The position numbers were made by a program, and so were the translations under genes. Shown here piece by piece: positions 43,880 through 53,383 of a stretch of 58,834 bases of DNA. Origin of the DNA: CAVQTK01 sp963716455. Its GTDB lineage: Bacteria; Pseudomonadota; Gammaproteobacteria; Coxiellales; Coxiellaceae. The stretch is taken from positions 1 through 58,834 of the forward strand of contig CAVQTK010000014.1 in NCBI GenBank assembly GCA_963716455.1, in the 5' to 3' direction. Under the pieces are notes generated by a model. It made no database searches. It saw nothing but the letters and a program-made list of their open reading frames with translations, and was not told the DNA's origin. Numbering within the stretch: position 1 is the first letter of the stretch; every line of letters starts with the position of its first letter.

Positions 43880-45047
43880 ATGGTAAGGATGCTCAAAAAT
43901 CAAAAGATCAAAGGCCTGAGTTTACCCATGATTATTATGTTAATAATTGTGGCTGTTCTTTTTGGCGGCATTTTTATAATTAAAGCTTATCAAAATCATC
44001 AAGCTGAAAAAAACATGCAGGCCAATCAAACACCTATTATCACAGTTTCAACTGTAAAGGCGACATATAGTGACTGGCAATATCATGTTAAAGCCACAGG
44101 TAGTTTTACTTCCGTATTAGGGACAGATGTTACAACTGAAATAGCCGGGTTAGTCAAGAAAATATATTTTGCCGATGGTCAAAGCGTCAAAAAGAATACT
44201 TTACTCGTAGAGCTTAATAGTTCGACGGAAGTAGCCAACTTACATGCACAAGTGGCGGCTACCGATTTAGCTAAAATCACTTTTGATAGAGATATGGCTC
44301 AGTATGCGGTGCAGGCGGTAAGCCAACAAACTATAGATACCGATCGTGCTAATCTTAAAAGTACTCGGGCACAAATTGAGCAAACCGTTTCTATTATCAA
44401 TAAAAAACTTATCCGCGCTCCTTTTTCGGGAAAATTAGGCATCTCTACCATCAATTATGGCCAATATCTTAATCCAGGTGATAAAATTGCCTTCTCTCCA
44501 ATCTCTTGATCCTATTTATGTAAATTTCTTAGTTCCGGAGCAGCAGTTTGCCCAAATAAAATTAGGACATACGGTAGACGTGACTACGGATAGTTACCCT
44601 GAGCATATTTATCATGGCAAAATAAACGCTATCAATCCAATAATTGATACGGCTACCCGTAATGTCCAGGTAGAAGCTGTTATTCCCAATCCAAAAATTG
44701 AACTCCTTCCCGGAATGTTTGCGTCTGTAAAAGTTAATGCAGGTAAAAAAAATCGCTATCTTACTCTTCCCCAGACTGCCATTACTTATAATCCCTATGG
44801 AGATACAGTTTTTGTTGTTAAGCAATCGGATAAAGATAAAAAAGGACAGCCCATTTTGACGGTTAGGCAAATTTTTGTTACTACAGGAGGAACCCGTGGT
44901 GACCAAATAGCTGTTCTTAGCGGTATTAAAGCCGGGGATATAGTGGTTACAAGCGGTCAGCTGAAATTAAAAAATGGTAGTCGCGTCCAAATTAATAATA
45001 AAGTGGTGCCGAGTAATGCCGCTAATCCCAAGCTAGTCGAGGAATAA
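43880..45047 (+). CDS. RND efflux periplasmic adaptor, one frameshift
   Basis: The membrane-fusion protein linking pump and channel. The first frame (43880-44509) has one membrane anchor (LPMIIMLIIVAVLFGGIFII), the first half of the lipoyl domain (GTDVTTEIAGLVKKIYFADG) and KLIRAPFSGKLGISTINYGQ. The second frame, from about 44490 to 45047, continues LQSLDPIYVNFLVPEQQFAQ, INPIIDTATRNVQVEAVIPN, LLPGMFASVKV and GIKAGDIVVTSGQLKLKNGS. The expected join is GDKIA/LQSLDP, so a one-base indel lies at about 44485-44500. The total would be about 390 residues, standard for the MexA/AcrA group. Confidence 0.85.
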
Positions 45048-45056
45048 TCCAGTTTC

Positions 45057-48000
45057 ATGAAAATTACAGATATATTTATTCAACGCCCAGTGCTTGCTAC
45101 CGTTGTAAGTTTGTTGATTTTCACTTTAGGTTTGCGCTCTGCCGGGCTTTTACCAATTCGTCAATTTCCCTTTACCGAAAATGGTCTGGTTACAGTGACT
45201 ACCACTTTTTACGGAGCATCTCCAGATGTTATTGCTGGATATATTACCACTCCGTTGGAGACTTCCATTGCTCAAGCAGATGGAATTGATTACATGACTT
45301 CAACTAGCAGTCAAAATACTAGCGTCATTCAAGTATGGTTGCGCTTAAACTATGATTCCATTAAGGCAACGAATGATATTAGTACTAAAGTGAATGCTGT
45401 ACTCAATCAATTGCCCAAACAGACTCAAGTTCCAGTCATTACGTTAGCCATTGGCGAACCGATCGATGCGATGTATTTGGCATTTTATAGTAGTACCTTG
45501 AAAAATAATCAAATTACCGATTATTTAATTCGTGCTATTCAACCCAAAGTCCAATCTTTGGAAGGAGTGCAACAAGCTGAAATTATAGGTAAACGTCAAT
45601 TTGCCATGAGGGCCTGGATGGACCCGGATAAAATTTCAGCTTATGGAATTACAGCTGCAGATATTTTTAATGCTCTAGGGAATAATGATTTTGTTTCTGC
45701 ATCGGGCCGCACCGATGGGCAGATGATGACAGTTAATATGTCTGCTAATACAGATCTCCATACGGTAGATCAATTTAAAAATCTTATAATAAAAGCTCAA
45801 AATGGAGCTATTGTGCGACTTCAAGATATTGGCCACATTTCTTTGGGTGCTGAAGACTATAATACTATAGTGCGTTTCAATAATCAGGCGGCAGTTTATC
45901 TAGGGGTGAAAGTAGCTCCAAGAGCTAACCTTTTAGATGTTTTAAATGAAGTGAAAAGCCTCTATCCCACCATTAAGAAAAACTTGCCAAAAGGGATAGA
46001 AACTAAAATAGCTTACGATGTTTCTAGCTATGTCAATAGCTCGATTCATGAAGTGCTCGTTTCATTAATAGAAGCATTAATTATTGTCGCTATAGTGATT
46101 TTTTTATTTCTGGGTGCTTTTCGCTCAGTGATTATTCCAGCCATCGCCATACCTCTTTCTTTGATAGGTACTTTTTTTATGATGCTGGTATTTGGCTATA
46201 GTATTAATTTACTTACTCTTTTGGCTCTAGTCCTCGCTATTGGTTTGGTGGTAGACGACGCCATCATTGTCGTAGAAAATGTTGAACGGCATATAGAGGA
46301 GGGCAAAACTCCATTTGCTGCGGCTTTGCAGGGCGCGCGCGAATTAGCCAATCCAATTATAGCAATTACGGTAGTGTTAGTTGCAGTTTATTTACCCATT
46401 GGTTTTATGGGGGGACTAACTGGAGCGCTTTTCACTGAATTCGCTTTTACTTTAGCGGGTGCTGTGGCTATTTCTGCTGTAGTGGCTTTGACTTTATCGC
46501 CTATGATGTGCGCCAAATTTTTTAAACCAATAGAAAATCATGCCGCGCAGAAGCATCCTTTTATTACTTATATTAATCGCCATTTTGATAATTTACGCGC
46601 AGTCTACGAAAAAGCTCTACATCATTCATTAGATTTTTTACCGGTGACAGCGGTATTTGCCACGATCATTTTAGCTAGCATTTATTTTCTTTATGCTACT
46701 TCTAAATCTGAATTGGCTCCAACCGAGGATCAAGGAGTAATTCTTGCGCAAGTGTTGGCAGCACCGAATGCTTCGTTATGGCAAACCGATCTTTTTACCA
46801 AAGCAATTGCTAAAGAATATATGGGATTCTCTGAGACTGATCGAGTATTTGCTTTAAACGGTATAAACGGTCTCAATAGTTCTATTGTTGGGTGGGCGCT
46901 TAAATCATGGGATAAGAGAAAAACAACTACGATGCAATTAACTCCAATTGCGCAAAATATTTTAGATAATACTTCGGGAATTAAAGCTGCGGCCTATAAT
47001 CGTGCCCCTTTACCTGGAGGTGGTTTAGGTTTGCCAGTACAGTTTGTGATTCAAACTATTGAACCTTTTATTTCATTAAATGAAGTGGCACAAGAAGTCA
47101 TTCGCCAAGCTCAAGCCAGTGGACAATTTCTTTATTTAGATAGCGATTTAAAAATCGATAAACGACAGACCGCTATTGAGTTAGATCGAGATAAAGCTTC
47201 TCTACTTGGCTTAAATATGGCTGATCTAAGCAACATATTGTCTGCTAATCTTAGCGAAAATTATGTTAATTATTTTAGTATGTCGGGTCGATCATACAAA
47301 GTGATTCCCCAAGTAGTTCGTGACTTTCGGTCTGAACCCTAACCAACTTATGCATTATTACATTAAGAATGCAAATGGTGTTTCTATCCCACTGGCTACG
47401 GTGATGAAATTAAAAAATACGGTGGTTCCTGAAGTCATTAATCATTTTCAACAATTGAATTCTGCTACTATTTCAGCTACTCCTGCCGCAGGGGTAACCC
47501 AAGGGCAAGCTCTAAGTACTTTAGAAAATATTGCCAAACCCATCCTGCCTGAAGGCTACAGCATCGATTATGCTGCTCAATCTCGTCAATATAAGCAGGA
47601 AGGTAACGCTTTGATAATTACTTTTTTCTTTGCCTTATTAATTATCTTTTTAGCATTAGCGGCGTTATTTGAAAGTTTCCGTGATCCACTGATCGTAATG
47701 ATAAGTGTGCCTATGTCTATTTGTGGAGCGATGATATTTATTAGCTTGGGAGTAGGTGGGGCAAGCCTAAATATTTACACCCAGGTTGGCATTGTGACCT
47801 TAATTGGTTTAATAAGCAAGCACGGTATATTAATTGTGCAATTTGCTAATGACTTACAATTGGAAGGAAAAAATAAGCGCGAGGCGGTGCAAATGGCTGC
47901 GGGAATTCGCCTACGTCCCATTTTGATGACTACAGCAGCTATGGTTTTAGGAGTGGCGCCCTTATTATTAGCCACTGGGGCAGGTGCTGAGAGTCGATTC

Positions 48001-48126
48001 AATATTGGCCTAGTCATCGCCACCGGCATTTCTATCGGGACACTCTTTACCCTATTTGTGGTTCCGGCTATGTACATGTTTCTTGCCGAACAAAAGCAGC
48101 CAATTAAGCCTCTAGAGGCAGATTAG
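45057..48126 (+). CDS. RND multidrug efflux pump, one frameshift
   Basis: The inner-membrane proton-driven transporter of the HAE1 family. The first frame (45057-47342) begins MKITDIFIQRPVLATVVSLL and includes the proton-relay helix LAIGLVVDDAIIVVENVERH with the paired Asp residues. It reads QVVRDFRSEP then stops. The other frame continues NPNQLMHYYIKNANGVSIPL from about 47330 to 48126, with QVGIVTLIGLISKHGILIVQ and RLRPILMTTAAMVLGVAPLL. The natural join is DFR-LNPNQL, so there is one extra base near 47330. Joined length is about 1,022 residues, as expected. The TAG stop at 48124-48126 is also the first three bases of the repeat beginning there. Confidence 0.88.
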
Positions 48127-48228
48127 ACTTCTTTCCAAACTTCGTCTTCTGGCCTACTGCTGTTGTGTTCTTGCCTTGGGTTATAACAAGATGAGTCTAA
48201 AATACTGGGCTTGAAAGAAGCCCATTAG
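48124..48228. repeat. TAGACTTCTTTC repeat, short form
   Basis: The first 70 or so bases match, in inverted orientation, the outer parts of 51759-51906 but lack about 54 internal bases that carry the 34-nt hairpin core. It begins TAGACTTCTTTCCAAAC. The other end, read from the opposite strand, is GGGCTTCTTTCAAGCCC, similar to the first end. Confidence 0.65.
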
Positions 48229-48287
48229 AACTAATGCTAATTTTTAGATTTTTCATGATTAGATAAATCATATCAGATCCTTTATTA

Positions 48288-48409
48288 GTCATTGCGAGCG
48301 CTAGCGAAGCATCTATTGCACGAATATTTGTAGGCTTAGCGATTTATTCAACACCGACATGGCAGGCTAGAAAAAATCCCCAATAGCTCGCGCTCGGGGT
48401 CGCAATGAC
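48288..48409 (-). repeat. GTCATTGCGA palindromic repeat
   Basis: It begins GTCATTGCGA and ends TCGCAATGAC. Compared with 32107-32204 it is inverted: the part with CGCTCGGGGTCGCAATGAC is at the right here and at the left there. The interior differs. The rest of 48229-48560 is AT-rich and holds no gene apart from the upstream region of the next one. Confidence 0.75.
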
Positions 48410-48560
48410 GAGTTATTAATTTCGTTAACGTGCTGGTTCATACTGATAAATTAATTTAAAGTTTCAAAAAGATCGCAGGAATGCGGATCTAATTTAAGAA
48501 AATATTAATAAAATTAAAGCACAATATTAATAAAATAAATAGCGAACAAAATAAGAAACT

Positions 48561-49819
48561 ATGAGAATACCATGGAATTTAAATGAAAATGTTGCCAACC
48601 TAGCAGTAGCTTCCATAGCAATTGACCTATATTTAAAATCAAGCTCACGAATCTCAGAAACGGATAAAAATATTTTTTTAAAGGTACAAGATAGAATTCG
48701 TGCTATAGAAACAGTGTTACGTGGATGGTTAAAGTTGGGGCTTGATACAGAATTGAATCGGCAACGTGAAAAAAAAAAGAAGAGTCTAGTTCTACTTACA
48801 CTCAAGAAGAGTTGCTGGAATTAGTCAAAACCACTCAATTTAAAAAGCTTAATTTTACTCACCAAGCAGTACGTCAGCTGTTTAGTGAAATACTGGGAAA
48901 AAAAGCATATTTTGCCCAGCATCCGCAGATCTTTGACACTATAAGAATATGTTTGATGGCAATCATTGATCATTTAGAGTTAGAGAGGAATATAGAAGAA
49001 AAGAAACAAGGACATAAAAAAAGTGCTGGAAATAAACCTCTCCATCTTCGACCTTATGAAAAGAGATTTTATTCAGGTCAAGCAACAGAATATGCCTTAA
49101 TTAGTTTGGTAGGAGGTCGTTATTATCCTTTTTTAGAAATTCTAGATCCATTAAGTGAAGAGGGGGGAGTAAGCTGTTTTGGCTATGTATATTCTTGGGC
49201 TCAAGAAATAGCAACTAATGGCTACTACTCTTTAGGTTCACATTGTGATAAGGCTACTTTAAAATACCAATTAAACCAAATAGTATACATTCCACGGCCT
49301 TTTTTCAGTTGTAATTATCAGCAAAATACCGCTTGGAAAGCAGTAAAAGATATTTTGGATCGGATTAAAAGTGACTCAAGCTATTTAATTATTTTGCCTT
49401 CTAATAAAGAATGTCCGCATACATTTGGTATTCGTAAAATTCCGGGATCCACAGAAATTGAAGTTTTTGACCCTGTTTTAGGGACTTGCGTATTTCCACA
49501 TGAAAGTTTTACAGCTTGGTTTACTCAAATCTTATCTGCCTATTATTTAAATTGGCAACACTCTAAAGTATGTTTAGCAAAATTAAGTTCTCAACCACTC
49601 GGATTAGCAAGAGCAAGTATTCCAGTTTTAAAACCATGTGAGGTAAAAACCATACCAAAAAGTCGAATTATTAGGCCTAAAGAAGGAGATAAATCATCCA
49701 ACTTGGATTTAGGAATACAAGATATAGCCCTTTTTTATCAGCAATTTCCTGATAAAGCATCGTCAAAAATAATTCAAACTAAAGAAGTTGCGGGCTATAT
49801 AGAAAAGACAACAAAATGA
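48561..49819 (+). CDS. Candidate C58/YopT-like cysteine protease, frameshift in an A run
   Basis: A first frame (48561-48824) and a second (48812-49819) join across ten A residues at 48769-48778. The correct reading there continues EESSSTYTQEELLELVKTTQ, so one gene of about 420 residues is meant. In the second frame (numbered from 48812) GGVSCFGYVYSWAQEI holds Cys122, CPHTFGIRKIPG holds His203, and IEVFDPVLGTCVFPHESFTA holds Asp220. The order Cys, His, Asp with a hydrophobic-FDP-x-x-G strand resembles C58 (YopT/AvrPphB-type) cysteine proteases used as type III/IV effectors. The match is by eye; there is no signal peptide or membrane segment. Confidence 0.55.
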
Positions 49820-49832
49820 TTTGAGAAAAAAA

Positions 49833-50486
49833 ATGGGTGGAAAATCTATTGGAAAAAGTACCATCTCACCTATTCATGACTCGCTTAATTTTTCAATAAT
49901 TAGCTCTATTCAATTAGAAATAAAGCGTTTACGAGAAGTATGGATAGGAAAAGATATTGCAGCCCGGAAAATAGAAGCGTTACAAGAATTACAAACACGA
50001 TTTAATCAGGCTTCTCCCACTGCTACTACTCAGAGTATTATTGATCACTGGTTAGCAGATAGTCCAATTATTCGTACCCCTCGTACAGGCAATAGTAACA
50101 ATACCCATACTTATCAATTTATTGTTGATTTGGTTCAAAATCATGAGATTAATCCAACTTTAGTATCTGCTCGACAACAACAAATATTGACCAGCATTTT
50201 TTTCATAATAAAAAACTGGAAAAATAAACCACATAATGATTTGATTCTTGAAATTAATGTCACGCTGCAAGATTTTGCAAATAAGCATATGGCTTTAGAA
50301 GATGCTTTAAAAAGCATTCAATTTTCTTGTCTACGAAATAAGAGTAATGGATGCTACTCGCTGTTTTATCGTCGTGATACTATGACTGCATTTTCCCAGA
50401 TTCTATGTGGTTTAGACTGCAATCAAACTACCTCACTACTCAAAACCCATGCGAATCTCGAACAGTTGAAAAAACTATTTTGCTAA
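49833..50486 (+). CDS. Hypothetical protein next to protease-like gene
   Basis: Not recognised. The 217-residue product starts MGGKSIGKSTISPIHDSLNF; a TTG at 49821 is the only other start. It is soluble and mixed alpha (SIQLEIKRLREVWIGKDIAA, QELQTRFNQASPTATTQSII), ending in a Cys-containing region (FSCLRNKSNGCYSLFYRRDT). It begins 13 bases after the stop of the protease-like gene, so both probably share one transcript. It could be a second effector or a chaperone-like partner. Confidence 0.6.
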   Translation: MGGKSIGKSTISPIHDSLNFSIISSIQLEIKRLREVWIGKDIAARKIEALQELQTRFNQASPTATTQSIIDHWLADSPIIRTPRTGNSNNTHTYQFIVDLVQNHEINPTLVSARQQQILTSIFFIIKNWKNKPHNDLILEINVTLQDFANKHMALEDALKSIQFSCLRNKSNGCYSLFYRRDTMTAFSQILCGLDCNQTTSLLKTHANLEQLKKLFC

Positions 50487-50606
50487 AGAAAATTCTCTAG
50501 CCCTGCAGTTTATTTCCGAACCAGACCAGGAACATTAACTCCGATTAAGTTGTTAATAGCAAACTAAATTGCATTGGAGCACTTATTTTCAGACAGATAA
50601 TTATCT

Positions 50607-50978
50607 TTAATTTTTTAATTCAATCACTATGACTTTGATGGGGTGTTGACTGATGTTTTCATCCGTATGAAACTCGCCGGGAACATCTTTTGTCAGATAA
50701 TAAGCTTTTTCTTTTTCGAGCTGTAAATAATGTACTTTTCCTTTGTCATTAGTAATTTTTAATGTCCCATTATCGAAAGCAACTAGGACTCTATTATATT
50801 CATGCCGATGCATTTTCAATATCTGCTCTTTATTTGGGTAAATTATGGTTTTCCACACATTCACTTTCTCATTGGAAAAAAATGGGATGCGGTTGGTTTG
50901 GTGATAATCCTCTGCATATAAATTAATTGTTGCAAAACAAGATAAAATACATAATAACGTGATGATATAGTTACGCAT
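50607..50978 (-). CDS. Exported cupin-fold protein
   Basis: The start at 50978 gives a clear signal peptide MRNYIITLLCILSCFATINL followed by YAED, with cleavage likely after YA. The 100-residue mature part is one cupin barrel: YPNKEQILKMHRHEYNRVLV (His-x-His metal-type positions), FDNGTLKITNDKGKVHYLQL, and DVPGEFHTDENISQHPIKVI. The two-motif layout is typical of small cupins, whose ligand cannot be guessed. It appears monocistronic and convergent with the protease-like pair. Confidence 0.8.
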   Translation of the reverse strand: MRNYIITLLCILSCFATINLYAEDYHQTNRIPFFSNEKVNVWKTIIYPNKEQILKMHRHEYNRVLVAFDNGTLKITNDKGKVHYLQLEKEKAYYLTKDVPGEFHTDENISQHPIKVIVIELKN

Positions 50979-51092
50979 AATTTTCTCCAAGTGAATATTG
51001 GTTCGTGAGATGATATTTATAATATTGATGGAAGTAAAGAATATTAGCCAATTTATTAATCAGTAATTGTTTTTAAAAAGGATTTAAAAACC

Positions 51093-51647
51093 ATGAATAT
51101 TTTTTTGGGCTTACCCATTTCTCAGCATGTAGTTGATGAACTAGTACAAATTACTTTAAAAAATTATCCACATTTAAGAGTTCACCCAGCGGTGCGTTGG
51201 ACTTTGGCTGATAATAACCATATTACAATGCACTTTTTTGGTCCAATACCTTTAGATAAAATAGCTCCGGTAATATCGGCTCTTACGCGAGAGCTACAAT
51301 CAGTTACAGCTTTTTCAGTACAGTTAGAACAAATTGCTCCCTTTCCCAAACCCAATGCCAAGCTTATTGCTGCTTATGTTAAGCTAAACCCGCCTTTGAC
51401 TAAACTTTATCAAATGATAGAAAAGGTAATCGTCGAAAGTCAGTTTTCTGCCGAGGATCGTCCTTATTTACCGCATATCACTTTATGTCGCATGCGTAAA
51501 TCTCTAGGTTTATTAGAAGGAATTATCTTACCTGATTTTTCTATTGATATAAGGGAGTTGGTGCTTTATCAAAGTCAGCCGTCTTCTGCGGGGAGCGAGT
51601 ATATACCTTTACAGCACTGGAAGTTAAAAAAGATGCTTGATTACTGA
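51093..51647 (+). CDS. thpR: RNA 2',3'-cyclic phosphodiesterase
   Basis: A 184-residue 2H-phosphoesterase of the ThpR/LigT family, which hydrolyses 2',3'-cyclic phosphate on RNA and can join 2'-5' tRNA half molecules in vitro. Two H-x-T/S-x motifs are present: H43-ITM in NNHITMHFFG and H128-ITL in LPHITLCRM. The start MNIFLGLPISQHVVDEL follows AAAAAGGA. Length is standard. Confidence 0.92.
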   Translation: MNIFLGLPISQHVVDELVQITLKNYPHLRVHPAVRWTLADNNHITMHFFGPIPLDKIAPVISALTRELQSVTAFSVQLEQIAPFPKPNAKLIAAYVKLNPPLTKLYQMIEKVIVESQFSAEDRPYLPHITLCRMRKSLGLLEGIILPDFSIDIRELVLYQSQPSSAGSEYIPLQHWKLKKMLDY

Positions 51648-51735
51648 TACGGCTATGATTTCTCAGACTAAAGAGGAGACTGATATTCAATAACCAAGCA
51701 TCTAATGAGAATTATAGCACATGGAATAATATCTA

Positions 51736-51906
51736 TTAGACTTTTCACCATCTTTCCACCCAGTTTTTGGTCCCATCTTGTTATAACCTAAGGCAAGGCG
51801 GGTTGATTTCGAGGAGCGGAGTTTACATGCGAGTAAATGAGCACCGGAGAAAACAACACAACGCAGCAGTAGGCCAAAAGACGAAGTTTGGAAAGAAGTC
51901 TATTTT
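51736..51906 (-). repeat. TAGACTT repeat, long form with hairpin core
   Basis: Bases 51759-51903 match the reverse of the repeat at 48124 (CATCTTGTTATAACC, GCAGTAGGCC, GGAAAGAAGTCTA) but contain an extra block of about 54 bases with the 34-nt core at 51816-51849 (stem TTTAC/GTAAA). A TAGACTTTTCACC at 51736 resembles the opposite end, giving possible terminal inverted repeats. It lies between thpR and the end of bcp. Confidence 0.65.
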
Positions 51907-51913
51907 AGATTGG

Positions 51914-52369
51914 CTAATGCGGATAATAGTTCTGCGTATGACCTTCAATTTTAATTTTGCGCCATTCTTGACGTAAAAAACCTTCTTTATCAATCAAAAA
52001 TGTACTGCGTTCAATACCACGCACAGGTTTGCCGTACATTTTTTTAGCATAGATGACTCCAAATAATTCACATAATGTTGCTTGCGAATCACTTATTAGT
52101 TCAAATGGTAATTGTAATTTTTGTTTAAAGTTTTGATGGCTTTTAAGACTATCTCGAGAAATTCCTAGCAGGACTACTTGATGGTATTCAAAATTAGGAT
52201 AATGATCACGAAAATTTTCTGCCTGAGTAGTACATCCTGAAGTATTATCTTTAGGATAAAAATACAGAATAATAGGTTTACCAACAAAGTCATTTAATTG
52301 TTGCGATGAATTTGCGGTTGAAGCAAATTCGAAATTGGGTACCTTTTCGTTTAGAAGAATTTCGGTCAT
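51914..52369 (-). CDS. bcp: Thioredoxin-dependent thiol peroxidase (BCP/PrxQ)
   Basis: A peroxiredoxin that reduces peroxides. The start at 52369 gives MTEILLNEKVPNFEFASTAN. The peroxidatic Cys46 is in LYFYPKDNTSGCTTQAENFRDHY; the resolving Cys five residues on, seen in Escherichia coli BCP, is absent (Ala/Glu there), as in 1-Cys-like members. Later motifs FGVIYAKKMYGKPVRGIERSTFLIDKEG are normal. The C-terminus (KIKIEGHTQNYYPH) is a few residues shorter than usual, and the TAG stop is eight bases from the repeat at 51736-51906, which may have replaced the original end. Confidence 0.9.
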   Translation of the reverse strand: MTEILLNEKVPNFEFASTANSSQQLNDFVGKPIILYFYPKDNTSGCTTQAENFRDHYPNFEYHQVVLLGISRDSLKSHQNFKQKLQLPFELISDSQATLCELFGVIYAKKMYGKPVRGIERSTFLIDKEGFLRQEWRKIKIEGHTQNYYPH

Positions 52370-52430
52370 TTTTTTCTCCAAAAGTAGTTGGAATATCCCT
52401 TATTGGGTTCGCGCTAATTGCTGAAAAATT

Positions 52431-52459
52431 TGCAAATAGTTATTAAAATTAGCATACTA
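52431..52459 (+). promoter_or_regulatory. Promoter upstream of dapA
   Basis: TTGCAA (52431-52436), a 17-base spacer, then CATACT (52454-52459) forms a reasonable vegetative promoter 30 bases before the dapA ATG. AAGGA near 52478 serves as ribosome-binding site. Confidence 0.55.
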
Positions 52460-52488
52460 TTGATTCGGTTCATAGAAGGATAACAAAT

Positions 52489-53373
52489 ATGTTTCACGGC
52501 AGCTTGGTGGCGCTTGTCACACCCATGCATCCAGATGGGAGTATTGATTATTCAACTTTGACAAAATTGGTTGATTGGCATGTAAATAATTATAGTGATG
52601 GTTTGGTTATTCTTGGGACAACAGGTGAGTCTGCGACTATTGAGATAACTGAACGGCAAAGGATAATCCATCATGTAGTAGAACAAGTGGGTGATTGTTT
52701 GCCCGTTATTGTAGGAACCGGCACAAATTCCACTGCTCATACTATAAAATTGACTCAACAAGCTATGGAAGCCGGAGCAGATGCAGCTTTGATTGTGACC
52801 CCTTACTACAATAAACCAACTCAAGAAGGGTTATTTGCTCATTTTAGTGCTATTGCAAAGGCAGTGCCTATTCCCCAAGTTCTGTATAATGTTCCTTCGC
52901 GAACGGGTTGTGATTTATTGCCAACCACCGTGTTACGATTAAACCAATACTCAAACATTGTGGGATTAAAAGAGGCGACTGGAGAAATTGAACGACTTAA
53001 ACAACTAGCTGAGGCAAATTTGGATTTACTAAGTGGTGATGATGCCACTGCTTTATCGTTCATCCTTTCTGGAGGACGCGGGGTAATTTCGGTTGTAGCC
53101 AACGTAGCACCAAAAATTGTACATAAAATGTGTAAATTGGCATCTGAAGGAGATCAGCAACAAGCTTTACAATATGATCGGCTCTTACAAGGTTTATACA
53201 AGGCCCTTTTTTGTGAGTCTAACCCCATTCCAGTGAAGTGGGCGCTTCAAGAAATGGGAATGATTGAAGCAGGTATTCGTTTACCGTTGACTCCCCTCAG
53301 TGAGTATTTTCATCAACAAGTAAGAATGGCTTTAGAACAGGCAAATTGTTTACAAACTCAGGTTAAAACATAG
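52489..53373 (+). CDS. dapA: 4-hydroxy-tetrahydrodipicolinate synthase
   Basis: DapA condenses pyruvate and aspartate semialdehyde for diaminopimelate and lysine. The 294-residue TIM barrel shows GTTGESAT near residues 43-50, VTPYYNKPTQEGLFAHF, YNVPSRTG with Tyr133, and the Schiff-base Lys161 in IVGLKEATGE, plus LSGDDATALSFILSGGRGVISV. Complete and normal in length. It heads dapA-lipoprotein-purC, the classic gammaproteobacterial order. Confidence 0.96.
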   Translation: MFHGSLVALVTPMHPDGSIDYSTLTKLVDWHVNNYSDGLVILGTTGESATIEITERQRIIHHVVEQVGDCLPVIVGTGTNSTAHTIKLTQQAMEAGADAALIVTPYYNKPTQEGLFAHFSAIAKAVPIPQVLYNVPSRTGCDLLPTTVLRLNQYSNIVGLKEATGEIERLKQLAEANLDLLSGDDATALSFILSGGRGVISVVANVAPKIVHKMCKLASEGDQQQALQYDRLLQGLYKALFCESNPIPVKWALQEMGMIEAGIRLPLTPLSEYFHQQVRMALEQANCLQTQVKT

Positions 53374-53383
53374 GAAATTAGTA

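Noticed and set aside
51767..51976. Open frame of 69 codons overlapping the bcp end
   Set aside because: It lies almost wholly in the long TAGACTT repeat and runs antisense into bcp.
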